A stretch of DNA of 64,000 bases from Micromonospora sp. KC723 (GCF_004348595.1 NZ_SMKD01000001.1:107296-171295), one strand, 5' to 3'. Shown: positions 15,932 to 25,260, counted from the stretch's first letter. The notes: generated by a model not told the origin, from the sequence alone. Made by a program: numbers and translations.

Positions 15932-17155
15932 ATGTCCGCGACTTCGTCTGCCGGCGTCCCGCTGCCGCACCTGCACCGCAGCTCCGGACGCGCCTCCGTA
16001 TCCGGCTCCGGCCGTGGTGCCACCGGGCGCGCCCGGCAGCCCGACGCGCAGTGGTATCCGACGCACGACGACGAGCTGCCCGGTCACGGCGGGCCCGCCG
16101 GCCCGGGCTCGCCGCCCGGCCGGGGCGGTTCCGGCGGCTCCGGACGGGGCCCGCGACCGCGCTGGCGGCGGATCGGCCTCGTCGCGGGCATCGCGGTGCT
16201 GGTGCTGGCCCTGCTCGGCGGCGGCGGCGCCTGGCTCTACACCAACAGTCTCAACAAGGGACTGGCCCGGACGGACCCGTTCGCGGAGCTCACCGGCGGG
16301 CGGCCGGCAAAGGCGGTCAACGGCGCGCTGAACATCCTGCTGGTGGGTTCGGACTCGCGTGACCCGGACGCGCCGGTGGACCGGCAGAGCCAGTGGCGGG
16401 CAGACACGATCATCGTGATGCACATCCCGGCCGACCACAAGTCGGCCTACCTGGTGTCCATCCCGCGCGACCTGTACGTGCCGATACCGGAGAGCGCGGG
16501 CGCGGAGTGCGGCTCCGGCCAACGCGCGAAGATCAACGCGGCCTTCGCGTTCGGCGGCCTGCCCCTGGCGGTGCGCACCGTGGAGTGCTTCACCGACGTG
16601 CGGATCGACCACGTGATGGCGATCGACTTCGGCGGTTTCAAGGAGGTCACCGACGCCCTCGGCGGCGTGGACCTGAAGGTGGAGCGGAACATCACCTCGA
16701 TCCACAAGCCGTACCGGAAGTTCACCAAGGGCACCATGCACATGGACGGCGCGACGGCACTGGACTGGATCCGCCAGCGCAAGCAGTTCCCGGACGGCGA
16801 CTTCGCCCGGATGCGGCACCAGCAGGAGTTCCTGCGCGCCCTGATGGACAAGGCGGCCAGCACGGGCACCCTCACGAATCCGAAGAAGTTGAACGACTTC
16901 CTCCAGTCGGTGACGGCCGCGGTGACCGTGGACAGGGGGTTCTCGCTGACCGACATGGCGTTGCAGTTCCGGAACCTGCGCGGCGACAACCTGACCTTCC
17001 TCACCAGCCCGAACGCGGGCAGCGACACCATCAACGGCGAGTCGGTGGTGGTGTCCGACCGGGAGAAGGCGCTGGCGATGTACCGGGCGATGTCGGCGGA
17101 CACCATGGCCCAGTGGGTCGCGGCGAACGCGAACCCGGACACCGGGGGCAACTGA
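15932..17155 (+). CDS. LytR-CpsA-Psr (LCP) family protein 1
   Basis: This 407-residue type II membrane protein has a disordered, Gly/Arg-rich cytoplasmic N-terminus (1-84), one helix (about 85-108) and an extracellular LCP domain. Conserved segments are LNILLVGSDSRD, RADTIIVMHIPADHKSAYLVSIPRDLYVPIP, KINAAFAFGG, IDHVMAIDFGGFKEV and ALDWIRQRKQFPDGDFAR. The Arg and Asp residues in these bind the polyprenyl-pyrophosphate substrate in known members. LCP enzymes attach wall polymers such as arabinogalactan or teichoic acid to peptidoglycan. Two further LCP genes follow. It has its own promoter and a hairpin after it. Confidence 0.93.
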   Translation: MSATSSAGVPLPHLHRSSGRASVSGSGRGATGRARQPDAQWYPTHDDELPGHGGPAGPGSPPGRGGSGGSGRGPRPRWRRIGLVAGIAVLVLALLGGGGAWLYTNSLNKGLARTDPFAELTGGRPAKAVNGALNILLVGSDSRDPDAPVDRQSQWRADTIIVMHIPADHKSAYLVSIPRDLYVPIPESAGAECGSGQRAKINAAFAFGGLPLAVRTVECFTDVRIDHVMAIDFGGFKEVTDALGGVDLKVERNITSIHKPYRKFTKGTMHMDGATALDWIRQRKQFPDGDFARMRHQQEFLRALMDKAASTGTLTNPKKLNDFLQSVTAAVTVDRGFSLTDMALQFRNLRGDNLTFLTSPNAGSDTINGESVVVSDREKALAMYRAMSADTMAQWVAANANPDTGGN

Positions 17156-17186
17156 CCGGTGTCCCTCGGCGGCCTTCCCCGGGGCC

Positions 17187-17207
17187 GCCACCGGGCGGCC
17201 CGGTGGC
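17187..17207 (+). terminator. Hairpin after LCP 1
   Basis: A perfect 9-bp stem (GCCACCGGG with CCCGGTGGC, 3-base loop) lies 30 bases past the stop. Confidence 0.5.
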
Positions 17208-17429
17208 CGTTGTTGCCGGCAGATTTCGACGGTGGTCATCAGAGGTGCCGTTCCTGATGGCTGAACCATCGCCGGCCAACCACCGTGCGTATGCATTGAC
17301 TCATCCGTTCGGACGAACCGCCGCCGCAACTGTGCGAATAGTTGGGAATTGAGTGTGTGACGTCCTCGCCTTCATGGGAAGCGGTACGTAAAGTGGTCCC
17401 GCCCCCCGATCACGCGAGCTGGAGCACGC

Positions 17430-18641
17430 ATGCCGGTTCAGACCAGCCCCCGCCCCACATCGCTGGATTCCGACCCCTACGCCCGGCCGTCGGCGACCAT
17501 CCCGAAGCAGGGCGGTCGGGGCGGGCAGCGTGCCAGTGGCACGAAGAAGCGCACCAGGCGCAAGGATCCGCTCTGGGCCCGGCTCACCGTGGTCGCCGGG
17601 GCGGTGCTGATGATGACCAGCGGCGTCGCGATGGTGGGCAGTAAGGCGCTGATCAGCCAGGCGACCGGCAACATCGCCCAGAAGAACCTGCTCGGCGGGG
17701 CGGGCAAGACCGACGCCGAGGGCGGGGCCGACCTGAAGGGCCCGATCGACATGCTGCTGCTGGGTGTGGACGCCCGTGAGCGGTGGGCCGCCGACGACGT
17801 CCGCGCCGACAGCATCATCGTGTTGCACATCCCGGCCAGCCACGACCAGGCGTACATGATCTCCATTCCGCGGGACACCGAGGCGCAGATCCCGGCGTTC
17901 AAGAAGAGCGGCTACCCGGGTGGCACCGACAAGATCAATGCGGCTTTCCAGGCCGGCGCGCGCAACGGTGGCGGCTGGGAGGGCGGCGCCCAGCTGATGG
18001 CGCAGACCATCAAGAACATGACCGGGGTCAGCTTCGACGGCGCCGCGATCATCAACTTCGGTGGCTTCAAGAACGTCATCGACACGCTGGGCACCGTGCG
18101 GATCTGCGTCAGCCACGAGGTGAAGTCGATCCACACCGTGATGGTCGACGGCAAGCAGATGTGGAAGGCCGACGCCAAGAAGACCGGCCGGCCGATGACC
18201 CCGGTGGTATACAAGAAGGGCTGCCGCCAGATGACCGGCCTGGAGGCGCTGGACTACTCCCGGCAGCGCTACGGCCTGCCGAACAGCGACTACGACCGGC
18301 AGCAGAACCAGCAGCAGCTGATCAAGGCGATGGCGAAGAAGGCCACCGACAAGGGCATGCTGACCAACCCGATCAAGGTGAACCAGTTGATCCGGGCGGC
18401 CGGCAAGGCCTTCGTCCTGGACACCGGCGGCGTACCGGTCGCCGACCTGATCTTCACCCTGCGCGGCATCAGCGCCAACGAGTTGACCATGCTGCGCACC
18501 AACGGCGGCACCTACCACGGCAACGCCAACAACCGCGAGGCGCTCAGCGAGCAGACGCTGGCGATGTTCAAGGCGGTCAAGGACGACAAGCTGGCCGAAT
18601 TCGTGTACGCGAACCCGAACGTCCTCTCCACCCGGCGGTGA
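17430..18641 (+). CDS. LytR-CpsA-Psr (LCP) family protein 2
   Basis: This 403-residue membrane-anchored LCP protein has a basic cytoplasmic tail (TKKRTRRKDP), a helix at about 52-72, then the LCP domain: IDMLLLGVDARERW, RADSIIVLHIPASHDQAYMISIPRDTEAQIP, KINAAFQAG, GAAIINFGGFKNVIDTLG and ALDYSRQRYGLPNSDYDRQQNQQ. It is closer to LCP 3 than to LCP 1: both have YDRQ at the end of the motif and a short inserted loop near HTVMVDGKQMW or HTGNVFG. The ATG at 17430 follows a GGAG. The 274-base gap upstream holds a TAAAGT box (17389-17394) and a TTGACT at 17296, but no clear full promoter. Confidence 0.92.
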   Translation: MPVQTSPRPTSLDSDPYARPSATIPKQGGRGGQRASGTKKRTRRKDPLWARLTVVAGAVLMMTSGVAMVGSKALISQATGNIAQKNLLGGAGKTDAEGGADLKGPIDMLLLGVDARERWAADDVRADSIIVLHIPASHDQAYMISIPRDTEAQIPAFKKSGYPGGTDKINAAFQAGARNGGGWEGGAQLMAQTIKNMTGVSFDGAAIINFGGFKNVIDTLGTVRICVSHEVKSIHTVMVDGKQMWKADAKKTGRPMTPVVYKKGCRQMTGLEALDYSRQRYGLPNSDYDRQQNQQQLIKAMAKKATDKGMLTNPIKVNQLIRAAGKAFVLDTGGVPVADLIFTLRGISANELTMLRTNGGTYHGNANNREALSEQTLAMFKAVKDDKLAEFVYANPNVLSTRR

Positions 18642-18736
18642 CCCGCCCCCGGTCGGCGGAAACCGACCCGACCGGCCCCGGGCAGCCCGTACCGTGACCT
18701 GAGGAAGCCTCACGTCACGGTCACGGGGAGGGTGCC

Positions 18737-19777
18737 ACGTCCAGGTCAGCGCAGGCCAGCCGGGGGTGGGACGCGCCGCCGCCCGGCCGCCGAGCCTCCC
18801 GCTGGCCACGGATCCTGCTCGGCGCCGGTCTCGTCCTGGTGCTGCTGGCCGTGCTCGCCGTGGTGGGCATGAGGACGCTCGCCCACCGGTACGAGCGCGC
18901 TGTCAGCCGGGAGGAACTGCTCGCCCCGGACGCCCGGCAACCCCGTACCGACCTCGACGAAGGACTGAACTACCTGCTCGTCGGCACGGACCGGCAAACC
19001 GACTCGTCCCGCCCGGACCAGCGCTCCGACACGATCCTGATCGTGCACGTGCCGCCGGGCAAGCGACAGGCGTACCTGATCTCCATCCCCCGCGACCTGC
19101 TGGTGGCCATCCCGCCCGGCAACGGGTACCCGGGCGGCCAGGACAAGATTAACGCGGCGTACGAGCACGGCGGCGGGGGCCACAGCGGCAGCCAACTGCT
19201 CTCCACCACCCTGACCCGTCTCACCGGGATCCGCTTCGACGGTGCCGCCCTGGTCGACTTCGCCGGCTTCAAACAGGTCATCGACCTGCTCGGCGGCATC
19301 CGGATGTGCGTGGACACCGAGGTCCGCTCGGTCCACACCGGGAACGTCTTCGGCCCCGGCTGCCAGCGGATGAACGGCGCGCAGGCCCTCGACTACGTCC
19401 GGCAACGCTACGACCTGCCCGGTGGCGACTACGACCGGCAGCGGCACCAGCAGCAGTTGCTCCGGGCGGTGCTCGACAGGGCCGGGCAGACCGACCTGCG
19501 CGGCGACCCGGTCAAGCTCGACCGGGTGCTCCGGGCGGTGGGCGGCTCGCTCACCGTGGACACCAACGGCGTACCTCTTCAGGAGGTGGCCACCGCCCTG
19601 CGGTCGCTGCCGGCGGACGCGATGCGCGGGGTGCAGGTGCCGTCGTACCCACAGATGATCGGCACGGTGTCGTACGTGGTGCTCGACAACGGCGGCAGCG
19701 GGCTGTTCGACGCCGTCCGGGCCGGGAGCGTGCCAGACTGGGCGACCGCCCACCCCCGCTGGGTCACCCGGCTCTGA
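18737..19777 (+). CDS. LytR-CpsA-Psr (LCP) family protein 3, apparent ACG start
   Basis: This is a 346-residue LCP protein with the domain motifs LNYLLVGTDRQ, RSDTILIVHVPPGKRQAYLISIPRDLLVAIP, KINAAYEHG and ALDYVRQRYDLPGGDYDRQRHQQ. Its membrane helix (ILLGAGLVLVLLAVLAVVG) begins upstream of the first in-frame ATG, GTG or TTG, which is GTG 18839 in the middle of that helix. The frame is open back to a stop at 18695. The codon at 18737 is ACG, five bases after GGGGAGG. A single C-to-T change would make ATG and give MSRSAQASRGWDAPPPGRR before the helix. Either ACG initiates, or the start is mutated or misread. Confidence 0.82.
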   Translation, partial: TSRSAQASRGWDAPPPGRRASRWPRILLGAGLVLVLLAVLAVVGMRTLAHRYERAVSREELLAPDARQPRTDLDEGLNYLLVGTDRQTDSSRPDQRSDTILIVHVPPGKRQAYLISIPRDLLVAIPPGNGYPGGQDKINAAYEHGGGGHSGSQLLSTTLTRLTGIRFDGAALVDFAGFKQVIDLLGGIRMCVDTEVRSVHTGNVFGPGCQRMNGAQALDYVRQRYDLPGGDYDRQRHQQQLLRAVLDRAGQTDLRGDPVKLDRVLRAVGGSLTVDTNGVPLQEVATALRSLPADAMRGVQVPSYPQMIGTVSYVVLDNGGSGLFDAVRAGSVPDWATAHPRWVTRL

Positions 19778-19829
19778 CCGACGCCGGCGCACCGGCCCCC
19801 GGCCGATACCGACCGCCCAGCCGAGGATC

Positions 19830-19835
19830 TAGGCT
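19830..19835 (+). promoter_or_regulatory. -10 box before the rhodanese gene
   Basis: TAGGCT lies eight bases before GTG 19844 and overlaps the alternative TTG at 19835. This favours the GTG as the leaderless start. Confidence 0.5.
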
Positions 19836-19843
19836 TGGTACCC

Positions 19844-20179
19844 GTGTTCGGACCCCAGGTTCCCAGCGTGCCCGTGACCGAGATCGACGACGAGACCTAC
19901 CTGCTCGACGTCCGCGAGGACGACGAGTGGGCGGCGGGCCACGCCCCCGGCGCCCACCACCTGCCGATGATGGAACTGCCGGCCCGGCTCGCCGAGGTGC
20001 CCACCGACCGGGACGTCGCGGTGATCTGCCGCTCCGGCGGGCGCTCCGCCCAGGTCGTCGGTTACCTGCTGCACAACGGATGGGGGCAGGTGCGCAACGT
20101 GGACGGCGGCATGCGGCAGTGGGCCGCCGTCGGCAGGCCGGTGGTCGGCGGGGACGGGCAACCCGGCCAGGTCATCTGA
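19844..20179 (+). CDS. Rhodanese-like domain protein
   Basis: This 111-residue single-domain sulfurtransferase-like protein has TYLLDVREDDEWAAGHAPGAHHLPM, the active-site loop VICRSGGRSAQV with the catalytic cysteine, and NVDGGMRQW. Such proteins carry persulfide sulfur or act in redox sensing; the substrate is unknown. It is followed 10 bases later by the phosphodiesterase gene and is probably co-transcribed with it. Confidence 0.9.
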   Translation: MFGPQVPSVPVTEIDDETYLLDVREDDEWAAGHAPGAHHLPMMELPARLAEVPTDRDVAVICRSGGRSAQVVGYLLHNGWGQVRNVDGGMRQWAAVGRPVVGGDGQPGQVI

Positions 20180-20189
20180 GAGCGGACAG

Positions 20190-20981
20190 ATGGGCGATCC
20201 GCTGGTCTTCGCGCATCGTGGCGCGTCGGCCGACCTTCCGGAACACACCCTCGCGGCGTACCTGCGTGCCCTCGACGAGGGCGCCGACGGGCTGGAGTGT
20301 GACGTCCGGCTGACCCGTGACGGTCACCTGGTCTGCGTGCACGACCGCCGGCTGGACCGGACCAGCAACGGCCACGGGCTGGTGAGCGCGCGTACCCTCG
20401 CCGAGTTGGAGACGCTGGACTTCGGGTCCTGGCATCCCGGTTGCGTACCGGCCGACGGCGACGAGGTGTTGGACGAGACGCACACCCGCCTGCTCACCCT
20501 GGAACGACTGCTGGAGGCGGTGCTGGCCGCCGGGCGGCCGGTCCGGCTGCTGGTGGAGACGAAGCACCCGTCCCGCTACCGGGGGGACGTGGAACGCAGG
20601 CTGGTCGCCCTGCTGCGCCGCTTCGGCCTCGCCGAGCCCGGCCCGGACGACCCGGTACGGGTCACCGTCATGTCCTTCTCACCGCTGGCCGTACGCCGGA
20701 TCCGGGAACTCGCCCCGGCCCTGCCCACGGTGCTCCTGCTGGAGGTGCTGCCCCGCTGGCTGCGGCTCGGCCGGCTACCCTTCGGCGCCCGGATCGCCGG
20801 CCCCGGCATCGGGCTGGTCCGGGCCCGCCCCCAGCTGGTGCCGGCGCTGCGCGCCGCCGGCAACCAGGTGTACGTCTGGACGGTTAACGAGCCGGAGGAC
20901 CTGGAACTGGTCCTCGACGCGGGGGTGGACGGGGTGATCACCGACCGGCCGGCCCGCACGCTGGCCCGGCTGGGCCGATGA
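20190..20981 (+). CDS. Glycerophosphodiester phosphodiesterase
   Basis: This 263-residue cytoplasmic enzyme of the GDPD family (UgpQ-like) hydrolyses glycerophosphodiesters to glycerol-3-phosphate and an alcohol. Key motifs are FAHRGASADLPEHTLAAY, GLECDVRLTRDG and VCVHDRRLDRTSNG, with the catalytic His, Glu and Asp residues. VYVWTVNEPEDLE and GVDGVITDRP close the barrel. No signal peptide is present, so it acts on imported or internal lipid head groups. It follows the rhodanese gene closely. Confidence 0.93.
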   Translation: MGDPLVFAHRGASADLPEHTLAAYLRALDEGADGLECDVRLTRDGHLVCVHDRRLDRTSNGHGLVSARTLAELETLDFGSWHPGCVPADGDEVLDETHTRLLTLERLLEAVLAAGRPVRLLVETKHPSRYRGDVERRLVALLRRFGLAEPGPDDPVRVTVMSFSPLAVRRIRELAPALPTVLLLEVLPRWLRLGRLPFGARIAGPGIGLVRARPQLVPALRAAGNQVYVWTVNEPEDLELVLDAGVDGVITDRPARTLARLGR

Positions 20982-21032
20982 GGTCGCTGCCCGGGGGTGC
21001 CCCGACTCCGGTCGAGGAGGCACACTCGGGGT

Positions 21033-22490
21033 ATGCCGGAGCGTACCGATCTCGCCGCCCTCGTCGCCGGCCACACCGAAGTGATCGAGTTGATCAATTC
21101 CGGTGACACGGGGCTGCCCGTCCTCACCCGACTGCTCCAGGTGGCCCGCCCGGCCCTCGGCGCGGACAGCCTGGCCTTCGTCGAGTTCGCCCCGACCGGC
21201 GGCCGGGTCATCGCCGCCAGCGGCAGCGCCGAGTGGGCGATCGGCCGCCCCCTGCCAGCCACCGACCCGGCCACCGTCTGCCTGCTCACCGGCCCTCGGG
21301 TGCGGCAGGTACGGGTCGACCACCTGCCCGGGTCGCTCGCGGGTGAACTGGCCGCGCGCGGGTTGCGGCGGATGGTGGTGGCCCGGTCCGAGATCGGCGG
21401 GCTCACCGTCGGCAGCCTGCACGCGCTCTACACCGATGCCGGGGAGGCCGAGGACCCCACCGGGCACGCGGTGGTCGGCTACCTGGCCGCCTGCGTCGCC
21501 CACATGTACGGCGACCACAGCGGGCTGCCGGTGCACGGCGACGGACCGGTCGTGGCGGCCCTCGCCGACGGGCTGGCCGTGGTCGACCGGGACGGCCACG
21601 TCCGGCTCTGGAACCCGGCGGCGGCGCAGGTGACCGGCTGCTCGCCCGGCGAGGCGCTGAACCGGCCCCTGCCCTTTCCGCTTCCCCCGTCCGGTCAGGT
21701 GCTCGACCACCGGCTGCCGGACGGCCGCTGGCTACGGATCACCTCCGGCGAGCTGGCCGGGCCGGGGACGCTGCGGGTGGTCACCTTCCGTGACATCACC
21801 GACCAGCACCGTCGGGAGTCCGACCGTGATCTCTTCGTCGCGGTGACCAGCCACGAGCTGCGTACGCCGGTCACCGTGATCAAGGGGTACGCGGACACCC
21901 TGACCGACCACTGGGAGTCGCTGACCGAGGCCGACCGGCGGGCGGCGGCCCGGGTGATCGGTCAACGCGCCAACGAGCTGGCCCGGCTGGTCGACCGGCT
22001 GCTCACCTCCGCCACCGACGTACGCTCCGACGGCGACCCGGCCGTCCCGTTCGACCTCGGCGTGGCGCTGCGGGCCATCGTGCCGAATCTTCCGGCCGAT
22101 CTGCGTCACCGGGTCGTTCTCGATCTTCCCCCCGGTCTGCCCAAGGCGTTCGGCGAGCGGCGCAGCATCGCCACGGTGCTGACCGAGCTGGTCACCAACG
22201 CGGGGAAGTACTCGCCGCCGGACTCACCGATCGAGGTCACCGCGGACACGAACGGGCAGACCGTCTCGTTCCGGGTCAGTGACCGGGGGGTCGGCATCCG
22301 CCCGGAGCACGTGGAGCGCGCGTTCGACCGGTTCTGGCAGGGCGAGTCCGGTGACCGCCGTGGCTATCCGGGGGCCGGGCTCGGTCTCTATCTCGTCCGC
22401 CGGATCGTTGAACAGCAGAATGGATGGGTATCCCTCCGTCCGAGGAGTGGTGGCGGTACGGTCGCAGAGGTGCGGCTGCCACGGGGATGA
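21033..22490 (+). CDS. PAS-containing sensor histidine kinase (orphan)
   Basis: This 485-residue kinase appears soluble. It has an N-terminal GAF-like region (about 20-160), a PAS domain (about 170-260, with ALADGLAVVDRDGHVRLWNPAA) and a HisKA/HATPase core. The core motifs are SHELRTPVTVIKGYADTL with the phospho-accepting histidine, ELVTNAGKYSPP, DRGVGI and GAGLGLYLVRRIVEQ. No response regulator lies beside it. It is followed 35 bases later by a second GHKL ATPase gene of the anti-sigma type. ATG 21033 follows GGAGG (21016-21020) at a long spacing. Confidence 0.88.
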   Translation: MPERTDLAALVAGHTEVIELINSGDTGLPVLTRLLQVARPALGADSLAFVEFAPTGGRVIAASGSAEWAIGRPLPATDPATVCLLTGPRVRQVRVDHLPGSLAGELAARGLRRMVVARSEIGGLTVGSLHALYTDAGEAEDPTGHAVVGYLAACVAHMYGDHSGLPVHGDGPVVAALADGLAVVDRDGHVRLWNPAAAQVTGCSPGEALNRPLPFPLPPSGQVLDHRLPDGRWLRITSGELAGPGTLRVVTFRDITDQHRRESDRDLFVAVTSHELRTPVTVIKGYADTLTDHWESLTEADRRAAARVIGQRANELARLVDRLLTSATDVRSDGDPAVPFDLGVALRAIVPNLPADLRHRVVLDLPPGLPKAFGERRSIATVLTELVTNAGKYSPPDSPIEVTADTNGQTVSFRVSDRGVGIRPEHVERAFDRFWQGESGDRRGYPGAGLGLYLVRRIVEQQNGWVSLRPRSGGGTVAEVRLPRG

Positions 22491-22525
22491 CCCGCCGGCC
22501 TGGGCAGGGGTGAGAGGGAGCGAGG

Positions 22526-22975
22526 GTGTCGACGCAGGGGGTCGAACGTTCGTGGTGCGTGGTGGTGCCCCATCACGCCACCGGCGCGCGGGTGGCCCGG
22601 CACCGGCTCGCCGACGAGCTGGCCGAGGCCGTACCCGCGACACTCCTGGCCGATCTGGTGGCGGTCCTGGCCGAGCTGGTGGGTAACGCGGTCCGGCACG
22701 CCGACCCGCTGCCCGGCGGGGTGGTCCGGGTGGCCTGGCGGCTGCGTCCCACGCCGGCGGGGCCGAGCGTGTCGATCCGGGTGACCGACGGCGGCGCGGT
22801 GGCCCGGCCGCTGATGCGGGTGGCCAGCCCGGACGCGATCGACGGTCGCGGCCTGCACATCGTCTCGGGCCTGTCGAGCCGCTGGGGGGTTGACCGGGAC
22901 GGCCTGGGGCAGAGCGTCTGGGCCGAGTTCGACCCGGTCACCGCACCCCCGGCCGCCCTGGTCGCCGCCGGCTGA
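22526..22975 (+). CDS. RsbW-like ATP-binding protein
   Basis: This 149-residue stand-alone GHKL ATPase has an N-box ELVGNAVRHADPL and G boxes DGGAVARP and DGRGLHIVSGL. It resembles the serine kinase/anti-sigma domains RsbW and SpoIIAB that are numerous in actinomycetes. Those proteins bind a sigma factor or phosphorylate an anti-anti-sigma factor. Neither partner is present here. Its place after a sensor kinase suggests a shared signalling path, which is inference. Confidence 0.85.
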   Translation: MSTQGVERSWCVVVPHHATGARVARHRLADELAEAVPATLLADLVAVLAELVGNAVRHADPLPGGVVRVAWRLRPTPAGPSVSIRVTDGGAVARPLMRVASPDAIDGRGLHIVSGLSSRWGVDRDGLGQSVWAEFDPVTAPPAALVAAG

Positions 22976-23022
22976 TCCGGCTACGGGGGCGGGTCCTGCC
23001 CACGCCACCGGGCGGCGGCCTC

Positions 23023-23028
23023 TAGGCT
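23023..23028 (+). promoter_or_regulatory. -10 box, leaderless start at 23037
   Basis: TAGGCT lies eight bases before the GTG at 23037, with no ribosome-binding site. Confidence 0.55.
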
Positions 23029-23036
23029 GTGTCGCC

Positions 23037-23921
23037 GTGAGCAAGCGTCGAAAGAACCAGCGCGCCGTCGAAGCCACCCCCCGCCGGGAGAAGGTCCGCG
23101 ACATCTTCGTGCCCCGTCCGTTCGAGGGGCTGGCGGACGAGCCGGAGTGGATCGCCCTGCGCGAGCTCGTGCCGGCCGCCTCGGCACCGCTGCGGCTCAC
23201 CCCCGAACTGGTCGAGGAGTACGGTGACCGCCCCGTCACCCTGGCCACCGTGCTGCCGATGGCGGCACCGGCGATGACGAAGCCGGACGGGCGGATCTTC
23301 GTCGGCCTCCAGCGGCACCAGCAGTCGGGCGACGTCTCCCGGGATCTGGCCGACGCGCTGCTCTGCGCGCTGCGCACCGAGCCGGGCGGTCAGGTCGCCG
23401 TGCCGCCGCTGCCCGGCCCCGGCCCGCGCCTGCAGGACATCGTCGTCGACGGCCCGCTGGACATCACCATGCACGACGGTTTCGAGTTCTGGCTCGACCC
23501 GGGGGCGATTGACGACCCGACCGTCCAGGCGTCCCTGGAACGGGCGAACGCGGCCGTCTACCCGACGGTGAAGCTCGCCACCGCCCGGGCCGCCTACTGG
23601 TGCCAGGTGCCGGAGAAGGCGCACGTGCGCTGGGTGCTGCCGGAGGGCGAGGACGCCGCGCTGGACGCGCTGTCCCGGCTCTCCGCCGCCGGCACGCTGA
23701 CGCTCGGCGAGGGTACGAGGTTCGCCGGCATGTTCCGGGCGCACGGCCGGCTGGCGCCGGTCTGGGATCTGCCGGAGGACGTCCCGGCCGTCGACTGGGA
23801 GGCGCCGGTCGCCGAGTTCGCCAAGCGGTACGCCGAGGCGCTGGCGGAGAAGGAGGCGCTGGACGCCGCCGGACGCCGCGCCCGCCAGGGTCTCCTCGGC
23901 CGCCAGCTCACCCTGCGCTGA
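23037..23921 (+). CDS. DUF5926 family protein
   Basis: This 294-residue soluble protein has a basic N-terminus (SKRRKNQRAVE) followed by IFVPRPFEGLADEPEWIALRELVPAA, the hallmark of the actinobacterial DUF5926 family. Members were once annotated as SecA-related, without functional support. No enzyme motif is visible. The C-terminal region has a run of Ala/Glu-rich helix (FAKRYAEALAEKEALDAAGRRARQG). Function unknown. It converges on arcA. Confidence 0.8.
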   Translation: MSKRRKNQRAVEATPRREKVRDIFVPRPFEGLADEPEWIALRELVPAASAPLRLTPELVEEYGDRPVTLATVLPMAAPAMTKPDGRIFVGLQRHQQSGDVSRDLADALLCALRTEPGGQVAVPPLPGPGPRLQDIVVDGPLDITMHDGFEFWLDPGAIDDPTVQASLERANAAVYPTVKLATARAAYWCQVPEKAHVRWVLPEGEDAALDALSRLSAAGTLTLGEGTRFAGMFRAHGRLAPVWDLPEDVPAVDWEAPVAEFAKRYAEALAEKEALDAAGRRARQGLLGRQLTLR

Positions 23922-24039
23922 CCACCGTCTCCCGGGCGCGGCAGAGACCGCCGCTCGGGTCTGTCGCTGGCCGGGATGACCCCGCTTGCCGCGATCCGTG
24001 TCCGGCGAGCGGAGCGTGGAGCAGGTGGAGCGACCGGCG

Positions 24040-25254
24040 TCAGCGGGTGGGACGCAGGGGTTCGCGGACCATCGGGCAGGACATGCAGCGGGGGCCGCCC
24101 CGACCGGAGCCCAACTCCGAGCCGGCGATCGGGATGACCTCGATGCCGGCCCGTTCGAGCTGCGCGTTGGTCTCCACGTTGCGTTCGTAGCCGACGCAGA
24201 GCCGGGGCGCCAGGGCGAGGGTGTTGTTGCCGTCGTCCCACTGCTCGCGTTCGGCGGTCACCGGGTCGAGACCGGTGTCGATCACCCGGAGATGGTCGAT
24301 GTCCATCGCGTCGGCGGCGGCGCGCAGGAACGGCGCGGGGCCGTCCACCCGCGGCTCGCCGTCCGGCCCCGCGACGACCGTGTACGACGACAGCGTGCTG
24401 GCGATGTTCGGGTACATCAGCACGGCGTCGACGTCGACCATGGTGCAGACCGTGTCGAGGTGCATGGTGGCCCGCTCCTGGGCGATCGGCACCACCAGGA
24501 TGGTGTGCGCCAGGCCGGCGGCGAAGACCTGCCGGGCCAGCCGCTCGGCCCCGGCCGGGGTGGTCCGCTCGCCCACGCCCACGGCGAGCACACCGGGGGC
24601 GAGCAGCAGCACGTCGCCGCCTTCCAGGTGCTCCAGCTCGGGGTGGTAGACGAACTCGGTGCCGACGAAGCGTGGGTGGTACCGGTACACCGCGTCGGTG
24701 AGCGTGCTTTCCCGCCGCCGCGCCGGCATGGCAAGACTGGTGACCCCGACCCGGTCGCCGATCCACAGTGACGAGTCGCGGGTGAACAGCAGGTTGGGCA
24801 GTGGGTCGATGACGAAGTCGTGCCGGTCCATCAACGCCCACACCAGCCCGCCCGGACGTTCGGGGCTGATCCTCACCTCCTCGTGGGCGAGCCCGGCGAT
24901 GAACACGTCGGCGAGGGCGGCGGGGTCGAGGTAGGCGAGGTGGTCGGCGACCCGGCGGCGCAGCGTGTCGCCGAGCCGGGGCGAGCGGAGCACCTGCTCG
25001 GTGAGCTCGGCGCGGGCCTCGGGCACGGCGAGGGTCTCGGCGAGCAGCGTCGCGAGGTAGAGCACCTCCACGCCCCGGTCGCGCAGCGCCGCGGCGAAGG
25101 CGTCGTGCTCCTCCTGCGCACGTCCCACCCATGGGATAGCGTCGAAGAGCAACGAGTCGTTGTTGCGAGGGGTGAGCCGGGCGAGTTCGGGCCCCGGTCG
25201 GTGCAGCAGCACCGTGCCGAGCCGACCGACCTCGCTGTCCACGTAGTGGGTCAC
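24040..25254 (-). CDS. arcA: Arginine deiminase
   Basis: This 404-residue enzyme hydrolyses arginine to citrulline and ammonia. The guanidino-modifying fold is shown by [35 protein letters not shown] with the catalytic histidine, and a C-terminal catalytic cysteine in [12 protein letters not shown]. The open frame continues 24 codons upstream, but GTG 25254 is exactly six bases after a TACGCT box, and [13 protein letters not shown] is the normal arcA beginning. Ornithine transcarbamylase, carbamate kinase and an arginine/ornithine antiporter are all absent nearby, so this is not a classical ADI operon. Confidence 0.94.
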   Translation of the reverse strand: MTHYVDSEVGRLGTVLLHRPGPELARLTPRNNDSLLFDAIPWVGRAQEEHDAFAAALRDRGVEVLYLATLLAETLAVPEARAELTEQVLRSPRLGDTLRRRVADHLAYLDPAALADVFIAGLAHEEVRISPERPGGLVWALMDRHDFVIDPLPNLLFTRDSSLWIGDRVGVTSLAMPARRRESTLTDAVYRYHPRFVGTEFVYHPELEHLEGGDVLLLAPGVLAVGVGERTTPAGAERLARQVFAAGLAHTILVVPIAQERATMHLDTVCTMVDVDAVLMYPNIASTLSSYTVVAGPDGEPRVDGPAPFLRAAADAMDIDHLRVIDTGLDPVTAEREQWDDGNNTLALAPRLCVGYERNVETNAQLERAGIEVIPIAGSELGSGRGGPRCMSCPMVREPLRPTR

Positions 25255-25260
25255 CCTCGC

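Noticed and set aside
16705..24780. Scattered ATCCACA sequences resembling DnaA boxes inside LCP and arcA genes.
   Set aside because: They are single copies inside coding sequence with poor 5' matches, consistent with codon usage.
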